Under the pieces are notes generated by a model. That model was given only the letters and a program-made list of their open reading frames with translations. It made no database searches and had not been told where the DNA came from. A program made the position numbers and the translations under genes. DNA of 15,052 nucleotides from CAYWHE01 sp964458125 (GTDB lineage: Bacteria > Bacteroidota > Bacteroidia > AKYH767-A > OLB10), in NCBI GenBank assembly GCA_964458125.1, contig CAYWHE010000093.1, positions 1-15,052 on the forward strand. The letters are read 5' to 3'. Shown piece by piece: positions 7,654 through 15,052 of the stretch. Each line of letters starts with the position of its first letter. Position 1 is the stretch's first letter.

Positions 7654-7700
7654 GAAGTTCAGTCCGGTTTAGCTGGAAAAATAAAAAATCCGCTGAACAC

Positions 7701-8390
7701 TTAATTTTTGGTAGTATCGGCGGGAGCACCGACCGGAGGGGTTGCCGGTGAAGCACCTGGAGCAGGCTGCGTACCCGGGGCCGGCGTTTTGGCTCCACCT
7801 GGTCCAGGTTCAGGACCCTTTTTTGCATCTTTTGCTTTCTTCTGGGCGTTTTTCTTGTCCTCCAGGGCTTTCGCTTCAGCGGCGGCCTTGACATCGATTC
7901 CGTTTTTATAATTGACGGTACTGATCAGGTTTCCTTTCCTGTCGTAGGTTCTCCATTCACCGTCCTTGAGCCCGTTTTTATAGTTCCCTTCCTGCTGGGG
8001 TGTTCCGTCTTCAAAATAGCGGGACCATTTGTTGGCACGCCTTCCAGCGGAATATTCACCTTCCTGTTTAACCTGACCTGAATAAAAATATCTTTTATAA
8101 ATCCCTTCCTTGACGCCATTCTGATACTCAATTTCCTCCTGGATTTTTTCGTATGGGTAATACTTTTTGGAAACCCCGTGACGGTTGTTGTTTACATATT
8201 CAACCTCGTTGGTGAGCTCACCCAGGGAGTTGAAATACTTCCAGGTTCCCTGTTTCTGTCCGAATTCATCCGTTTTATTACGGTGCCTTCTTTCCTTTCC
8301 CGTAGCATATTTTGGCTTCGTTTCCGTTTGTGAAAAGACCACCATGGGAATCAGAAGCAGTATGAGCAAAAGTTTCGAAATTGAATTCAT
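7701..8390 (-). CDS. Secreted MORN-type repeat protein
   Basis: A 229-aa protein of unknown function. Residues 1-21 form a signal peptide (Leu-rich core ending V-F-S-Q, no lipobox Cys). Residues ~40-165 contain five ~24-residue MORN_2-type repeats (the YwqK family pattern): G-T-W-K-Y-F, G-V-S-K-K-Y-Y, G-I-Y-K-R-Y-F, K-W-S-R-Y-F and G-E-W-R-T-Y, each followed by a G and then a Y-x-N/A-G turn. Residues ~167-192 are Ala/Lys-rich and probably helical. The last ~38 residues are Pro/Gly/Ala-rich and likely disordered. Database labels such as 'YwqK antitoxin' are used for this fold, but no toxin partner is visible here. The gene lies between fadN (44 nt gap) and fadA (47 nt gap), which would normally be adjacent. 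A candidate promoter precedes it. A role in the cell envelope is inferred from the signal peptide only. Confidence 0.88.
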   Translation of the reverse strand: MNSISKLLLILLLIPMVVFSQTETKPKYATGKERRHRNKTDEFGQKQGTWKYFNSLGELTNEVEYVNNNRHGVSKKYYPYEKIQEEIEYQNGVKEGIYKRYFYSGQVKQEGEYSAGRRANKWSRYFEDGTPQQEGNYKNGLKDGEWRTYDRKGNLISTVNYKNGIDVKAAAEAKALEDKKNAQKKAKDAKKGPEPGPGGAKTPAPGTQPAPGASPATPPVGAPADTTKN

Positions 8391-8424
8391 AATTTCATCA
8401 ATTTGATTTAAAGGGTTAAAAGTA

Positions 8425-8432
8425 CAAAACTA
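8425..8432 (-). promoter_or_regulatory. Candidate -7 box for the MORN gene
   Basis: CAAAACTA on the + strand reads TAGTTTTG on the - strand, an exact TAnnTTTG match, 34 bases upstream of the ATG at 8390 and just after the fadN stop. A clear TTG -33 element is not visible at the expected distance, so this is weak evidence for internal transcription of the MORN-fadA part of the cluster. Confidence 0.35.
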
Positions 8433-8434
8433 AA

Positions 8435-10840
8435 TTAATTTCTTAAAGGTTTACCGGTTGATAAAATACTTTGTATTCTTTCCAGTGTTTTCTTTTCCCC
8501 GCAAAGCGATAAAAACGCTTCTCGTTCCAAATCAAGCAGATATTGCTCGCTGACCAGGGTGGTTGAAGACAGGTCCCCCCCACAAATAACGTACCCTAAT
8601 TTCTCAGAAATAAATTTATCGTACTCACTCATGTAATGTCCTGAAAACATGCTATTTGCACCAGCAAACACCATCCCGAGACCGCTTTTACCCAGCACCC
8701 GGATATCCTTCCTTATAGCCTTCTGGGTATAACCGGCACCGGATAAGGACAAAACTCTGTTTTTTGCATCCGTTAATTGCCTGAACCGGTTAATTGAAAT
8801 TCCGTCCCGGCCGGGCATAAAAATGCCCATATCGAAACCTTCCTGTGCCGATGTTGCAACCCTGGCAGTGGCAATAGTCAGAAACTTTTCCTTCAGGTTG
8901 TTTAGTTCTATATCTCCTTCGATCAGGCTGTCGGCAATCCGTATGGTGAATTCCTTGGATCCGCCTCCGCCGGGGATGAGTCCTACCCCGAATTCGACCA
9001 GGCCGATATAGGTTTCGGCTGAGGGCTGCACGGCAGCAGCGTGAAGGCACATTTCACATCCCCCACCCAGGGTGAGTCCATGAGGAGCCAATACGACGGG
9101 GATACCGGCTAGTTTGATCCGCATATTGGCTTGCTGAAATGCCCTGACGGCAAAATCGATTTCATCAAATTCCTGCTCTACGGCAAACATAAAAACCATA
9201 GCCAGGTTGGCGCCTGCTGAAAAATTTTCGGCCTCGTTCCCTATCACCAGGCCCAGGAAGTCTTTTTCGGCAATTTCAATAGCTTTATTAATGCCTTCCA
9301 GCACCTCTCCTCCAATGGTGTTCATTTTGGTGTGAAACTCCAGATTTAGCACACCATCCCCGACATCCAGCAAGGTGGCCCCGCTGTTTTTCCAAACCGT
9401 TCCCTGTTTTCTCCTGGCATCCAGCAGGACAAGGTCACCAGTACCGGGTATGGGTATGGATTGCCTTGATTCTGCTTCGTAGGCGACTATTTCATTTGCC
9501 TGATAGGAATAGAAGGAGGTCTGACCGTCTTCCAGCATCTCATAGACCCATGCGGCAGCTTTAAATCCTGTTTTCTCCATGGCTTTAACGGTTTCAGCTA
9601 CTCCCAGCAGGTCCCATAACTGGAACGGTCCGAGCTCCCAGCCAAAACCTGCTCTCATCGCATCATCCACCTGGTAAAGATGATCCGCTATTTCTGGAAT
9701 CCGGTTTGAAACATATTGAAAAAGTCCATGGAATGACTGCCGGTAAAAATCCCCGGCCTGATCAGTTCCGGCATACAATAAAGGTATGCGCGCTTTCAGT
9801 TGATCCACGGCTTTGGTACCCTCCAGGGTGGCGAACTTCGTTTTTTCCTGGGGGTTGTATTCAAGGGTTTTCAGATTCAGGGAAAGAATTTCCGTTTTCC
9901 TGTCCTTATTTTTTGTCTTTTTATAAAAGCCCTGTTTCGTTTTATCCCCCAGCCATTTATTTTCAATCATTTTCTGAATAAAACCAGGGATATCAAAGGT
10001 TTGCCTGGCTTCATCCTCGGGACAATTTACGGAAACACCTTTGGCCACCTGCACCAGGGTATCCAGACCAACCACATCACAGGTCCTGAATGTGGCTGAC
10101 TTGGGCCGGCCAAGTACCGGGCCTGTAAGTTTATCCACATCTTCGACCTTCAGGGCCATCTTCTCAACCAGGTGAAAAAGGGACATGATGGAATAAACCC
10201 CGATACGGTTGGCAATAAAGGCCGGTGTATCTTTACAAAGTACGGTGGTTTTTCCCAGGAAACGATCTCCGTAGGAGGTCAGGAAATGGATGAGGTCCGG
10301 GTCGGTTTCCGGTCCGGGTATGATTTCCAGCAGTTTCAGGTAACGTGGAGGATTGAAAAAATGGGAGCCGCAAAAATGTTTCCGGAAATCCTCGGTCCGG
10401 CCTTCATTCATTAAGCGGATGGGAATCCCGGAAGTGTTGGAAGTGATGATGGTCCCCGGTTTCCTGAATTTCTCCACTTCTTCAAAAATCTTCCTTTTTA
10501 TTTCCAGGTTTTCAATAACCACTTCAATAGTCCAGTCCACACCGCCAATATCCTTCATGTTATCCGCAAAATTTCCTGTACGGATCCGGGAGGCAAAGGA
10601 CTTCTTATAAAGCGGGGAAGGGCTTGACTGAATGGCGTTTTGAAGGGCTGATTGGACCAGTTTGTTTTTAAAGGCGGGAGTATCGGCCGACCACCCTTTG
10701 GACTTATCCTCCTCCGTAAGTTCGTTCGGAACCATATCCAGCAAAAGAACCTGTACTCCGATGTTCGCAAAGTGGCAGGCAATACGGCTGCCCATGATTC
10801 CGCTTCCGAGTACGGCAACTTTTTTTATTATTCTGTTCAT
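8435..10840 (-). CDS. fadN: Bifunctional 3-hydroxyacyl-CoA dehydrogenase / enoyl-CoA hydratase
   Basis: Hydrates trans-2-enoyl-CoA to 3-hydroxyacyl-CoA and oxidises it with NAD+ to 3-ketoacyl-CoA. It aligns along its full length (801 aa) with B. subtilis FadN, including the closing G-K-P-L-R-N. Domain order is dehydrogenase first: NAD-binding G-S-G-I-M-G (12-17), catalytic H160 in G-S-H-F-F-N-P-P, and G-R-P-K-S-A-T-F-R-T (244-253) of the C-terminal dehydrogenase part. The hydratase/crotonase domain (~485-700) follows. It has the oxyanion segment S-A-G-A-N-L-A (541-547), E596 in G-G-G-C-E and E616 in G-L-V-E, which match the two active-site Glu of E. coli FadB (E119, E139). This order is the reverse of FadB, so the protein belongs to the FadN type. 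It starts 49 nt after the acyl-CoA synthetase; a GAGG lies upstream of the ATG but with a long spacing. Confidence 0.96.
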   Translation of the reverse strand: MNRIIKKVAVLGSGIMGSRIACHFANIGVQVLLLDMVPNELTEEDKSKGWSADTPAFKNKLVQSALQNAIQSSPSPLYKKSFASRIRTGNFADNMKDIGGVDWTIEVVIENLEIKRKIFEEVEKFRKPGTIITSNTSGIPIRLMNEGRTEDFRKHFCGSHFFNPPRYLKLLEIIPGPETDPDLIHFLTSYGDRFLGKTTVLCKDTPAFIANRIGVYSIMSLFHLVEKMALKVEDVDKLTGPVLGRPKSATFRTCDVVGLDTLVQVAKGVSVNCPEDEARQTFDIPGFIQKMIENKWLGDKTKQGFYKKTKNKDRKTEILSLNLKTLEYNPQEKTKFATLEGTKAVDQLKARIPLLYAGTDQAGDFYRQSFHGLFQYVSNRIPEIADHLYQVDDAMRAGFGWELGPFQLWDLLGVAETVKAMEKTGFKAAAWVYEMLEDGQTSFYSYQANEIVAYEAESRQSIPIPGTGDLVLLDARRKQGTVWKNSGATLLDVGDGVLNLEFHTKMNTIGGEVLEGINKAIEIAEKDFLGLVIGNEAENFSAGANLAMVFMFAVEQEFDEIDFAVRAFQQANMRIKLAGIPVVLAPHGLTLGGGCEMCLHAAAVQPSAETYIGLVEFGVGLIPGGGGSKEFTIRIADSLIEGDIELNNLKEKFLTIATARVATSAQEGFDMGIFMPGRDGISINRFRQLTDAKNRVLSLSGAGYTQKAIRKDIRVLGKSGLGMVFAGANSMFSGHYMSEYDKFISEKLGYVICGGDLSSTTLVSEQYLLDLEREAFLSLCGEKKTLERIQSILSTGKPLRN

Positions 10841-10889
10841 AAACGAGTGTCCTCAATTACATTAATCGTATGGTTCATATGTGCTGCTT

Positions 10890-12662
10890 TCATGGTTCGG
10901 AATATATTTTATCTGCCAGTGATTTGCATGCTTCCAGGATAACTTTCCGTTTCAGGCTGAGTTTCGGTGTAAGTTCACCGGTTTCAATGGCCCATTCACG
11001 AGGCAACAATTCAATTTTCTTAATCATCTCATATTGACTAAGGTTTTGATTGACTTTTTCCACTTCCTGCCAGATTAAATTCCTGGTTTCTTCCTGAAGA
11101 ATCATTTCGGCATTGGTGGTAAACTTCAAATTATTTTTCAAACACCAGTCCTTCAGGTAATGGAAGGAAGGCACGATAAGGGCAGCAGGGAACCGCTGGT
11201 TTTCCCCGATAACCATGGCCTGTTCAATAAAAGGCGATTCTTTCAGTTTATTTTCAATGGCCTGCGGGGCAATGTATTTTCCTCCGGAGGTTTTAAAAAT
11301 TTCCTTTTTCCTGTCGGTGATTTTTAAAAAACGGCCTTCTTCCATCATGCCGATATCACCGGTGTGGAGCCATCCATCCTGATCTATCATTTCAGCTGTG
11401 GCATCCGGGTGTTTATAGTATCCCAACATGACGTTCGGGCCTTTGCACAGAATTTCGCCATCATCTGCAATGCTGACCTCAACGCCTTCAATAACCGGAC
11501 CTACGGTTCCAAAACGGGCGGAATCGGGTTTCAGGTTGTTCACTGCGATGACCGGGGAAGTTTCAGTAAGTCCGTAGCCTTCCAGCACCGGAATTCCGGC
11601 TGCCCAAAACACCCTTGCCAGCCTGGGTTGCAGGGCGGCTCCTCCGGAAACGATGGCATGAACGTTTCCGCCCAGGGCTTCCCTCCATTTGTTAAAGATC
11701 AGTTTATTGGCCAGCCATAACTGAAATTCATACCACCAGCCGTTAACGCCTTTAAATTCATATCGTAAACCAAGCGCAAGCGCCCAGAAAAACAAGGTCT
11801 TTTTGATGCCTGTCTGTTCATTTCCTTTGGCTACGATTTTATCATAAACCTTTTCCAGTAACCGGGGTACCGCTGAAAACACGTGCGGTTTGATTTCCCT
11901 GATATTTTCACCTATGGTTTCCAGGCTCTCGGCATAATAGATGGGAATTCCAAGGTACATGTATACATAGGTCAGCATGCGTTCGTAGACATGATTCAAG
12001 GGCAGAAAGCTAAGCGCTTTATCCCGGTAGGTAGCCGGAGGCAGTTCGCGTACTGCCCAGACATTGCTCAGGAGATTGGCATGTGAAAGCATGACCCCTT
12101 TAGGTCTGCCGGTGGTGCCTGAGGTGTAAAGGATGGTGGCCAGATCGCCTGTCCGGATTGTATCGCTGATGGATTTCAACCGGTCAGGATCAGGGTTACT
12201 ACGACCGATTTCCAGCAACTTACTGAAAGGTGTGGCACCGGCGACATCCTGGAAGGTAAATATTTCAATGATGCCGGAAACCCCGGCTGAGGCGCTGATC
12301 ACTTTAGTGAACAAATCCTGGCTGCTGACAAAAACAAATTTCACTGCGGCATCATGCAGAATAAACTTCAGGTCATTTTCACTGATGGTGGGATAAACCG
12401 GAACATTGATACCACCGGCCTGCAGGATGCCCATATCGACAAAATTCCATTCCGGCCTGTTGTTGGAAATAATGGCGACCTTATCGTCTTTAACAAGTCC
12501 CAGTTTCAGCAGCCCGTAACTGGTCTGGTCGGATGCTTCTATGAAGGTGGCCGTGGAATAGGTTTTCCAGGAACCGTTTTGCTTTGCTCCAAATGCGTTT
12601 TCCTTTGGGTATTTCCGGTGCATGTGGCGCGGAAACTCAAAAAGGCGGCTTACTTCGATCAA
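10890..12662 (-). CDS. fadD: Long-chain fatty acid-CoA ligase (AMP-forming)
   Basis: Activates free fatty acids to acyl-CoA with ATP through an acyl-adenylate, at the inner face of the cytoplasmic membrane. It has 590 aa, typical of bacterial long-chain synthetases. Motifs of the ANL superfamily are visible: the P-loop T-S-G-T-T-G-R-P-K-G (180-189), Y-G-L-T-E-T (363-368), T-G-D-I-G (434-438), D-R-K-K-E-I-F-K-T-S-G-G-K-Y (450-463), and the C-terminal L-T-P-K-L-S-L-K-R-K lysine region. The start is a TTG at 12662: the stop upstream is only five codons away, there is no ATG before residue 14, and V-S-R-L-F-E at residues 4-9 is the usual beginning of these enzymes. It is the first gene of the - strand cluster, ahead of fadN (49 nt). 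The exact chain-length preference cannot be read. An alternative symbol would be an FAA1-like synthetase. Confidence 0.93.
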   Translation of the reverse strand: MIEVSRLFEFPRHMHRKYPKENAFGAKQNGSWKTYSTATFIEASDQTSYGLLKLGLVKDDKVAIISNNRPEWNFVDMGILQAGGINVPVYPTISENDLKFILHDAAVKFVFVSSQDLFTKVISASAGVSGIIEIFTFQDVAGATPFSKLLEIGRSNPDPDRLKSISDTIRTGDLATILYTSGTTGRPKGVMLSHANLLSNVWAVRELPPATYRDKALSFLPLNHVYERMLTYVYMYLGIPIYYAESLETIGENIREIKPHVFSAVPRLLEKVYDKIVAKGNEQTGIKKTLFFWALALGLRYEFKGVNGWWYEFQLWLANKLIFNKWREALGGNVHAIVSGGAALQPRLARVFWAAGIPVLEGYGLTETSPVIAVNNLKPDSARFGTVGPVIEGVEVSIADDGEILCKGPNVMLGYYKHPDATAEMIDQDGWLHTGDIGMMEEGRFLKITDRKKEIFKTSGGKYIAPQAIENKLKESPFIEQAMVIGENQRFPAALIVPSFHYLKDWCLKNNLKFTTNAEMILQEETRNLIWQEVEKVNQNLSQYEMIKKIELLPREWAIETGELTPKLSLKRKVILEACKSLADKIYSEP

Positions 12663-12826
12663 GGTTATTGATTGTTATGGTATTTTGAAAAAACCGGTTA
12701 AAACTATCAAATCTTTCTTAAATCGGGAATGAAAAAATCAAAATAAACTGACATTTTACTGTCTTTTTTCCAGGTTCGGGATAAATAAACGACTTTTACA
12801 AGCACAGTTTTCACCTGTCATTATCC
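12663..12826 (+). promoter_or_regulatory. Divergent intergenic region between fadD and the NMO gene
   Basis: This 164-nt AT-rich spacer must hold the start signals for both the fatty-acid cluster (- strand) and the flavoenzyme (+ strand). I find no exact TAnnTTTG on either strand; the closest on the - strand is TAGTTTTA. Two short symmetric words are present: the palindrome AACCGGTT (12692-12699), and GACA/TGTC arms spaced by six bases (12750-12763) followed by a T6 run. Either could be an operator, but there is no independent support. Confidence 0.4.
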
Positions 12827-13840
12827 ATGCAATTTAATACGGCCATCACCGCCCAGTTAAACATCCGGTTTCCGATATTCATGGCACCCATGTTCCTGGT
12901 GTCAAATGAAACCATGATGCAGGCGGCAATAAGGAATGGAATTGCAGGCGTTTTTCCAAGTTTGAATTTCAGAAATGAAGGAGAACTGGATGCTGTTTTG
13001 GGCAGGCTTCAAAAGTTTAAAACTGAGAACAGGGAAAGCCGGGGTTCATACGGGGTAAACCTGATTGTTCAGAAAACCAATCCTCTTTACAGCCGGCACT
13101 TAGACAGTTGTGTCAGATTCCAGGTCCCATTTTATATCACTTCTCTCGGAAATCCGCGGGAAGTGATTGAAAAGGCCCATGACTATGGGGCCAAAGTTTA
13201 TTGTGATGTAACAAACCTGGAACATGCAGCGAAAGGCGCTTCTCTCGGTGCCGACGGCTTTATTGCTGTGGGGCAGGGAGCCGGTGGGCATGCCGGCCCC
13301 TTCCCGTTAAGTGTGCTCATACCCGCATTAAAAAGGGATTTTCCGGTTGTTCCTGTGATCGCCGCAGGAGGAATTGCCACCGGTTCCGGAATCGTTTCCA
13401 TGCTCGCCGCTGGCGCTGAGGCTGTATCCATTGGCACCAGGTTTATTGCTTCAGCGGAAGCCGGAGTCAGTGAGGCCTATAAGCAATCCATCCTGGATTC
13501 GGGTATGAAGGATATTGTGATGACAACCAGGATTTCAGGAACGCCCTGTACGATTGTCAATACGCCTTATGCAAAAAAAATCGGGTACGAGCAAAACCGG
13601 ATTGAAAAGTTTTTAAGCAACAATCCGCGCACCAGGAAATATTATAAAATGTTGGTGCAGATGAGGGGTATGCAGAAACTGGAACAGGCTGTAAAGCCCG
13701 GGAATTACAATAACCTCTGGTGTGCCGGACAGAGTGTGGAAATGATAGATGACATCCGGTCATGCAGTGAAATTATTACTGTTCTCATCCGGGAAGCCGG
13801 AACCGCCTGGAACGAACTCCGTGATAAAATTTCAGCCTGA
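12827..13840 (+). CDS. FMN-dependent nitronate monooxygenase / FabK-like TIM-barrel enzyme
   Basis: A 337-aa flavoenzyme of the 2-nitropropane dioxygenase family. Visible features are the N-terminal strand with P-I-F-M-A-P-M (16-22), G-Q-G-A-G-G-H-A-G (149-157) with the conserved His155, and the FMN-phosphate segment A-A-G-G-I-A-T-G (179-186) followed by G-A-E-A-V-S-I-G-T-R-F (196-206). Known members oxidise alkyl nitronates to carbonyl compounds and nitrite. The related enoyl-ACP reductase FabK shares the fold and the G-G-H motif, so a role in reducing an unsaturated acyl thioester cannot be excluded. The gene is divergent from the acyl-CoA synthetase, which makes a lipid-related role possible but unproven. 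The ATG at 12827 gives the normal family N-terminus. It converges on the outer-membrane protein gene with a 51-nt gap. Confidence 0.87.
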   Translation: MQFNTAITAQLNIRFPIFMAPMFLVSNETMMQAAIRNGIAGVFPSLNFRNEGELDAVLGRLQKFKTENRESRGSYGVNLIVQKTNPLYSRHLDSCVRFQVPFYITSLGNPREVIEKAHDYGAKVYCDVTNLEHAAKGASLGADGFIAVGQGAGGHAGPFPLSVLIPALKRDFPVVPVIAAGGIATGSGIVSMLAAGAEAVSIGTRFIASAEAGVSEAYKQSILDSGMKDIVMTTRISGTPCTIVNTPYAKKIGYEQNRIEKFLSNNPRTRKYYKMLVQMRGMQKLEQAVKPGNYNNLWCAGQSVEMIDDIRSCSEIITVLIREAGTAWNELRDKISA

Positions 13841-13891
13841 GGAAGTTTCCCAGGTTAAATTTTGCCGGCCGGTTATTACTTGAATTTCTTT

Positions 13892-14476
13892 TTAAAAGTT
13901 CAGACTGAACCCAACCCTGGCAAAGGAAACATCATAACCCAGTTCCACAAAACCACCGAAGACTTTCGTGAAGTTATATTTGGCTCCGACAAATACACCG
14001 GTTACCGGATAGACCCGGTTATAGCTGTTTGGATTTTTATAATTATTCTGGTTAAAATAGGAATCCTTGTAATCGTAAATTCTAACGCCAATAATCACGC
14101 CTCCATAAGGGTCAAATTTTTCATTTTTTAAAATCGTTAAATGATAGGTTCCCCTTGCAGCGATGATGTAATTCATCCAGGTCGCATCGTAAGTTTTTCC
14201 TGTGGAATAGGCCCATTTAAATCCGACCATGCCACCTACGCCAATATTGCCTGGTCCGGCATGATTGAATATTCCCAAATCATAGGCTACCGTGAGGGCA
14301 GGGAGGCTGACGTAGGATCCGTAATAGCCATAGGTCACACCAAAACCGGATGCAACCTGAAGGGAACTGCTGCCCTTGGAAAAGGCTGCTGCATCACTTT
14401 CATTTGATTTCTGGGCACGGCTGCTGAAAGTTAAAGCGGAAAAAAATGCAGCCAAAATGAATATTCTGAATTTCAT
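13892..14476 (-). CDS. Small outer-membrane beta-barrel protein
   Basis: A 194-aa protein. Residues 1-22 form a clear signal peptide (K-F-R, hydrophobic F-I-L-A-A-F-F, then S-S-R-A-Q). After a Ser/Ala-rich linker the protein shows alternating aromatic/hydrophobic strands separated by Gly-rich turns: G-V-T-Y-G-Y-Y-G-S-Y, G-V-G-G-M-V-G-F-K-W-A-Y, Y-G-G-V-I-I-G-V-R-I-Y and G-V-F-V-G-A-K-Y-N-F. It ends in F-S-L-N-F. A terminal Phe is typical of proteins inserted by the BAM machinery. About eight strands would fit, as in OmpA/OmpX-like barrels. Ligand and function are unknown. I chose the ATG at 14476 because it starts the signal peptide. The ATG at 14488 (adding M-T-R-L) is also possible and coincides with the edge of the upstream repeat. 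The frame is open to an ATG at 14590, but that would add a polar lead encoded by the repeat. Confidence 0.82.
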   Translation of the reverse strand: MKFRIFILAAFFSALTFSSRAQKSNESDAAAFSKGSSSLQVASGFGVTYGYYGSYVSLPALTVAYDLGIFNHAGPGNIGVGGMVGFKWAYSTGKTYDATWMNYIIAARGTYHLTILKNEKFDPYGGVIIGVRIYDYKDSYFNQNNYKNPNSYNRVYPVTGVFVGAKYNFTKVFGGFVELGYDVSFARVGFSLNF

Positions 14477-14484
14477 TAAACGGG

Positions 14485-14676
14485 TCATTGGCGTTGCGTT
14501 GAGTAAATTTGAAGTTCTTAGAATGTGCTGTAAATAAAGCGTTATCGAAGTTTTGGCCTTCGAAACGATTGGATATTTTTTCATTGGCATTGCGTTGAGT
14601 AAATTTGAAGTTCCTTGAAAGGGTGGTAAATAAATGGTTTTAGATGTTTTTGCCCTGGAAACGATTTGATGTTTAT
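14485..14676. repeat. 96-bp tandem direct duplication upstream of the outer-membrane protein gene
   Basis: Units 14485-14580 and 14581-14676 align end to end without a gap, with 78 of 96 bases identical by my count. The first 30 positions of each unit are nearly invariant (29 of 30). Read on the - strand, this conserved block ends in C-C-A-A-T-G, so each copy closes with an ATG: at 14488 just before the signal peptide, and at 14584 followed by an A-rich stretch. The copies differ only by substitutions. It looks like a duplicated 5' untranslated region plus start codon. Confidence 0.9.
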
Positions 14677-15052
14677 TAAATCATAAATTTTGCAATTCAC
14701 TGATTTTCAAATATTATAGATCAAAGCAGGTAAATTTTTTCACAATTTCGTTTGATTTTTAACGCAACCCTGATGAAAGCGGGCGATTTTTAAATGGTGC
14801 AATCAATAAGGTTGTGCTTCTTTTATTTGTTGGATCGGAAAGTCAATTTGATGGCGTCAAAGGTAGAAAAACAAACAGGAATCTGAAATTCATTTATCCC
14901 CGGTATCAATGGTTTATCGAATTCAAATTCAAATCATGTTACGGCAATCAATCAGGTTAAGAATCAGTTAAACAGAATGGTTAACAGAGTTTGAGATGAA
15001 GCTTAAATTCAGGAAAATAGGGTGAGGTTTGGTTCAGGAAACCAATTTCATC
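14677..15052. other. Gene-poor, AT-rich end of window with short repeats
   Basis: No convincing coding region is seen on either strand in these ~375 bases. They contain a repeated word (GCAATCAATAAGGTT at 14799-14813 and GCAATCAATCAGGTT at 14944-14958, 14 of 15 identical), a short ATTCAA tandem near 14920-14935, related GTTAA words at 14955-14990, and a hairpin with arms TTGGTT/AACCAA (15029-15034 and 15040-15045). This probably includes the promoter region of the outer-membrane protein gene and perhaps of a gene beyond the right edge. Confidence 0.5.
14858..14865 (-). promoter_or_regulatory. Possible distal -7 box reading toward the outer-membrane protein gene
   Basis: CAAAGGTA on the + strand is TACCTTTG on the - strand, an exact TAnnTTTG match and identical to the box ahead of serA. 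No clear -33 TTG is seen at the right spacing. If used, the transcript would have a leader of about 370 nt that includes both 96-bp repeat units. Confidence 0.25.

Noticed and set aside
7701..8390. Toxin-antitoxin system suggested by the YwqK-type repeats
   Set aside because: The protein is secreted and no small toxin gene is adjacent; the antitoxin label is a database name for the repeat family.
14504..14511. TAAATTTG on the + strand in both repeat units, matching TAnnTTTG
   Set aside because: No + strand gene follows and no -33 element is positioned; the match is probably a by-product of AT-rich sequence.
14761..14776. Sequence AACGCAACCCTGATGA resembling the conserved start-proximal block of the 96-bp repeat, on the opposite strand
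   Set aside because: Only 13 of 16 bases agree, and the ATG opens a frame that stops after six codons; likely coincidence.

Overview
The window reads as chromosomal DNA from an aerobic member of the Bacteroidota. Three things point there: C-terminal type IX secretion (T9SS) sorting modules on two proteins, Bacteroidota-type -7 boxes (TAnnTTTG) ahead of some genes, and close similarity of the enzymes to families common in that phylum. Fatty-acid beta-oxidation and an oxygen-using copper monooxygenase fold suggest aerobic life. The order or genus cannot be settled from this sequence. I see no rRNA, tRNA, CRISPR array, transposase or phage gene.

Layout, left to right. Positions 2-4682 (+ strand) hold the 3' part of a purine nucleoside phosphorylase, a secreted choice-of-anchor-B (LVIVD-type) T9SS protein, a lipoprotein that fuses a c-type cytochrome to a PHM-like dicopper monooxygenase, and a full-length D-3-phosphoglycerate dehydrogenase (serA). 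The first three are about 20 nt apart and may be co-transcribed; serA has its own candidate promoter. Positions 4778-5974 (+) carry the C-terminal part of a repeat-containing T9SS protein whose 5' part is missing.

Positions 5985-12662 (- strand) are a fatty-acid degradation cluster. In transcription order it has a long-chain acyl-CoA synthetase (fadD-like), the bifunctional 3-hydroxyacyl-CoA dehydrogenase/enoyl-CoA hydratase FadN, a secreted MORN-repeat protein, a thiolase (fadA), and a small exported protein with an HMA-like fold that lacks the metal-binding cysteines. Together the enzymes activate a fatty acid, hydrate and oxidise the enoyl-CoA, and cleave off acetyl-CoA. The acyl-CoA dehydrogenase for the first oxidation is not in the window.

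Positions 12827-13840 (+) encode an FMN-dependent nitronate monooxygenase/FabK-like enzyme, divergent from fadD. Positions 13892-14476 (-) encode a small outer-membrane beta-barrel protein. Its upstream region contains a gap-free 96-bp tandem duplication. The last ~370 bases hold no convincing gene but several short repeats.

The points most worth a second look are the cytochrome-PHM fusion, the decapitated T9SS gene, the 96-bp duplication ending at start codons, the MORN gene inside the beta-oxidation cluster, and an Asn-to-Asp change in the base pocket of the phosphorylase. I did not find a clearly new multi-gene system.
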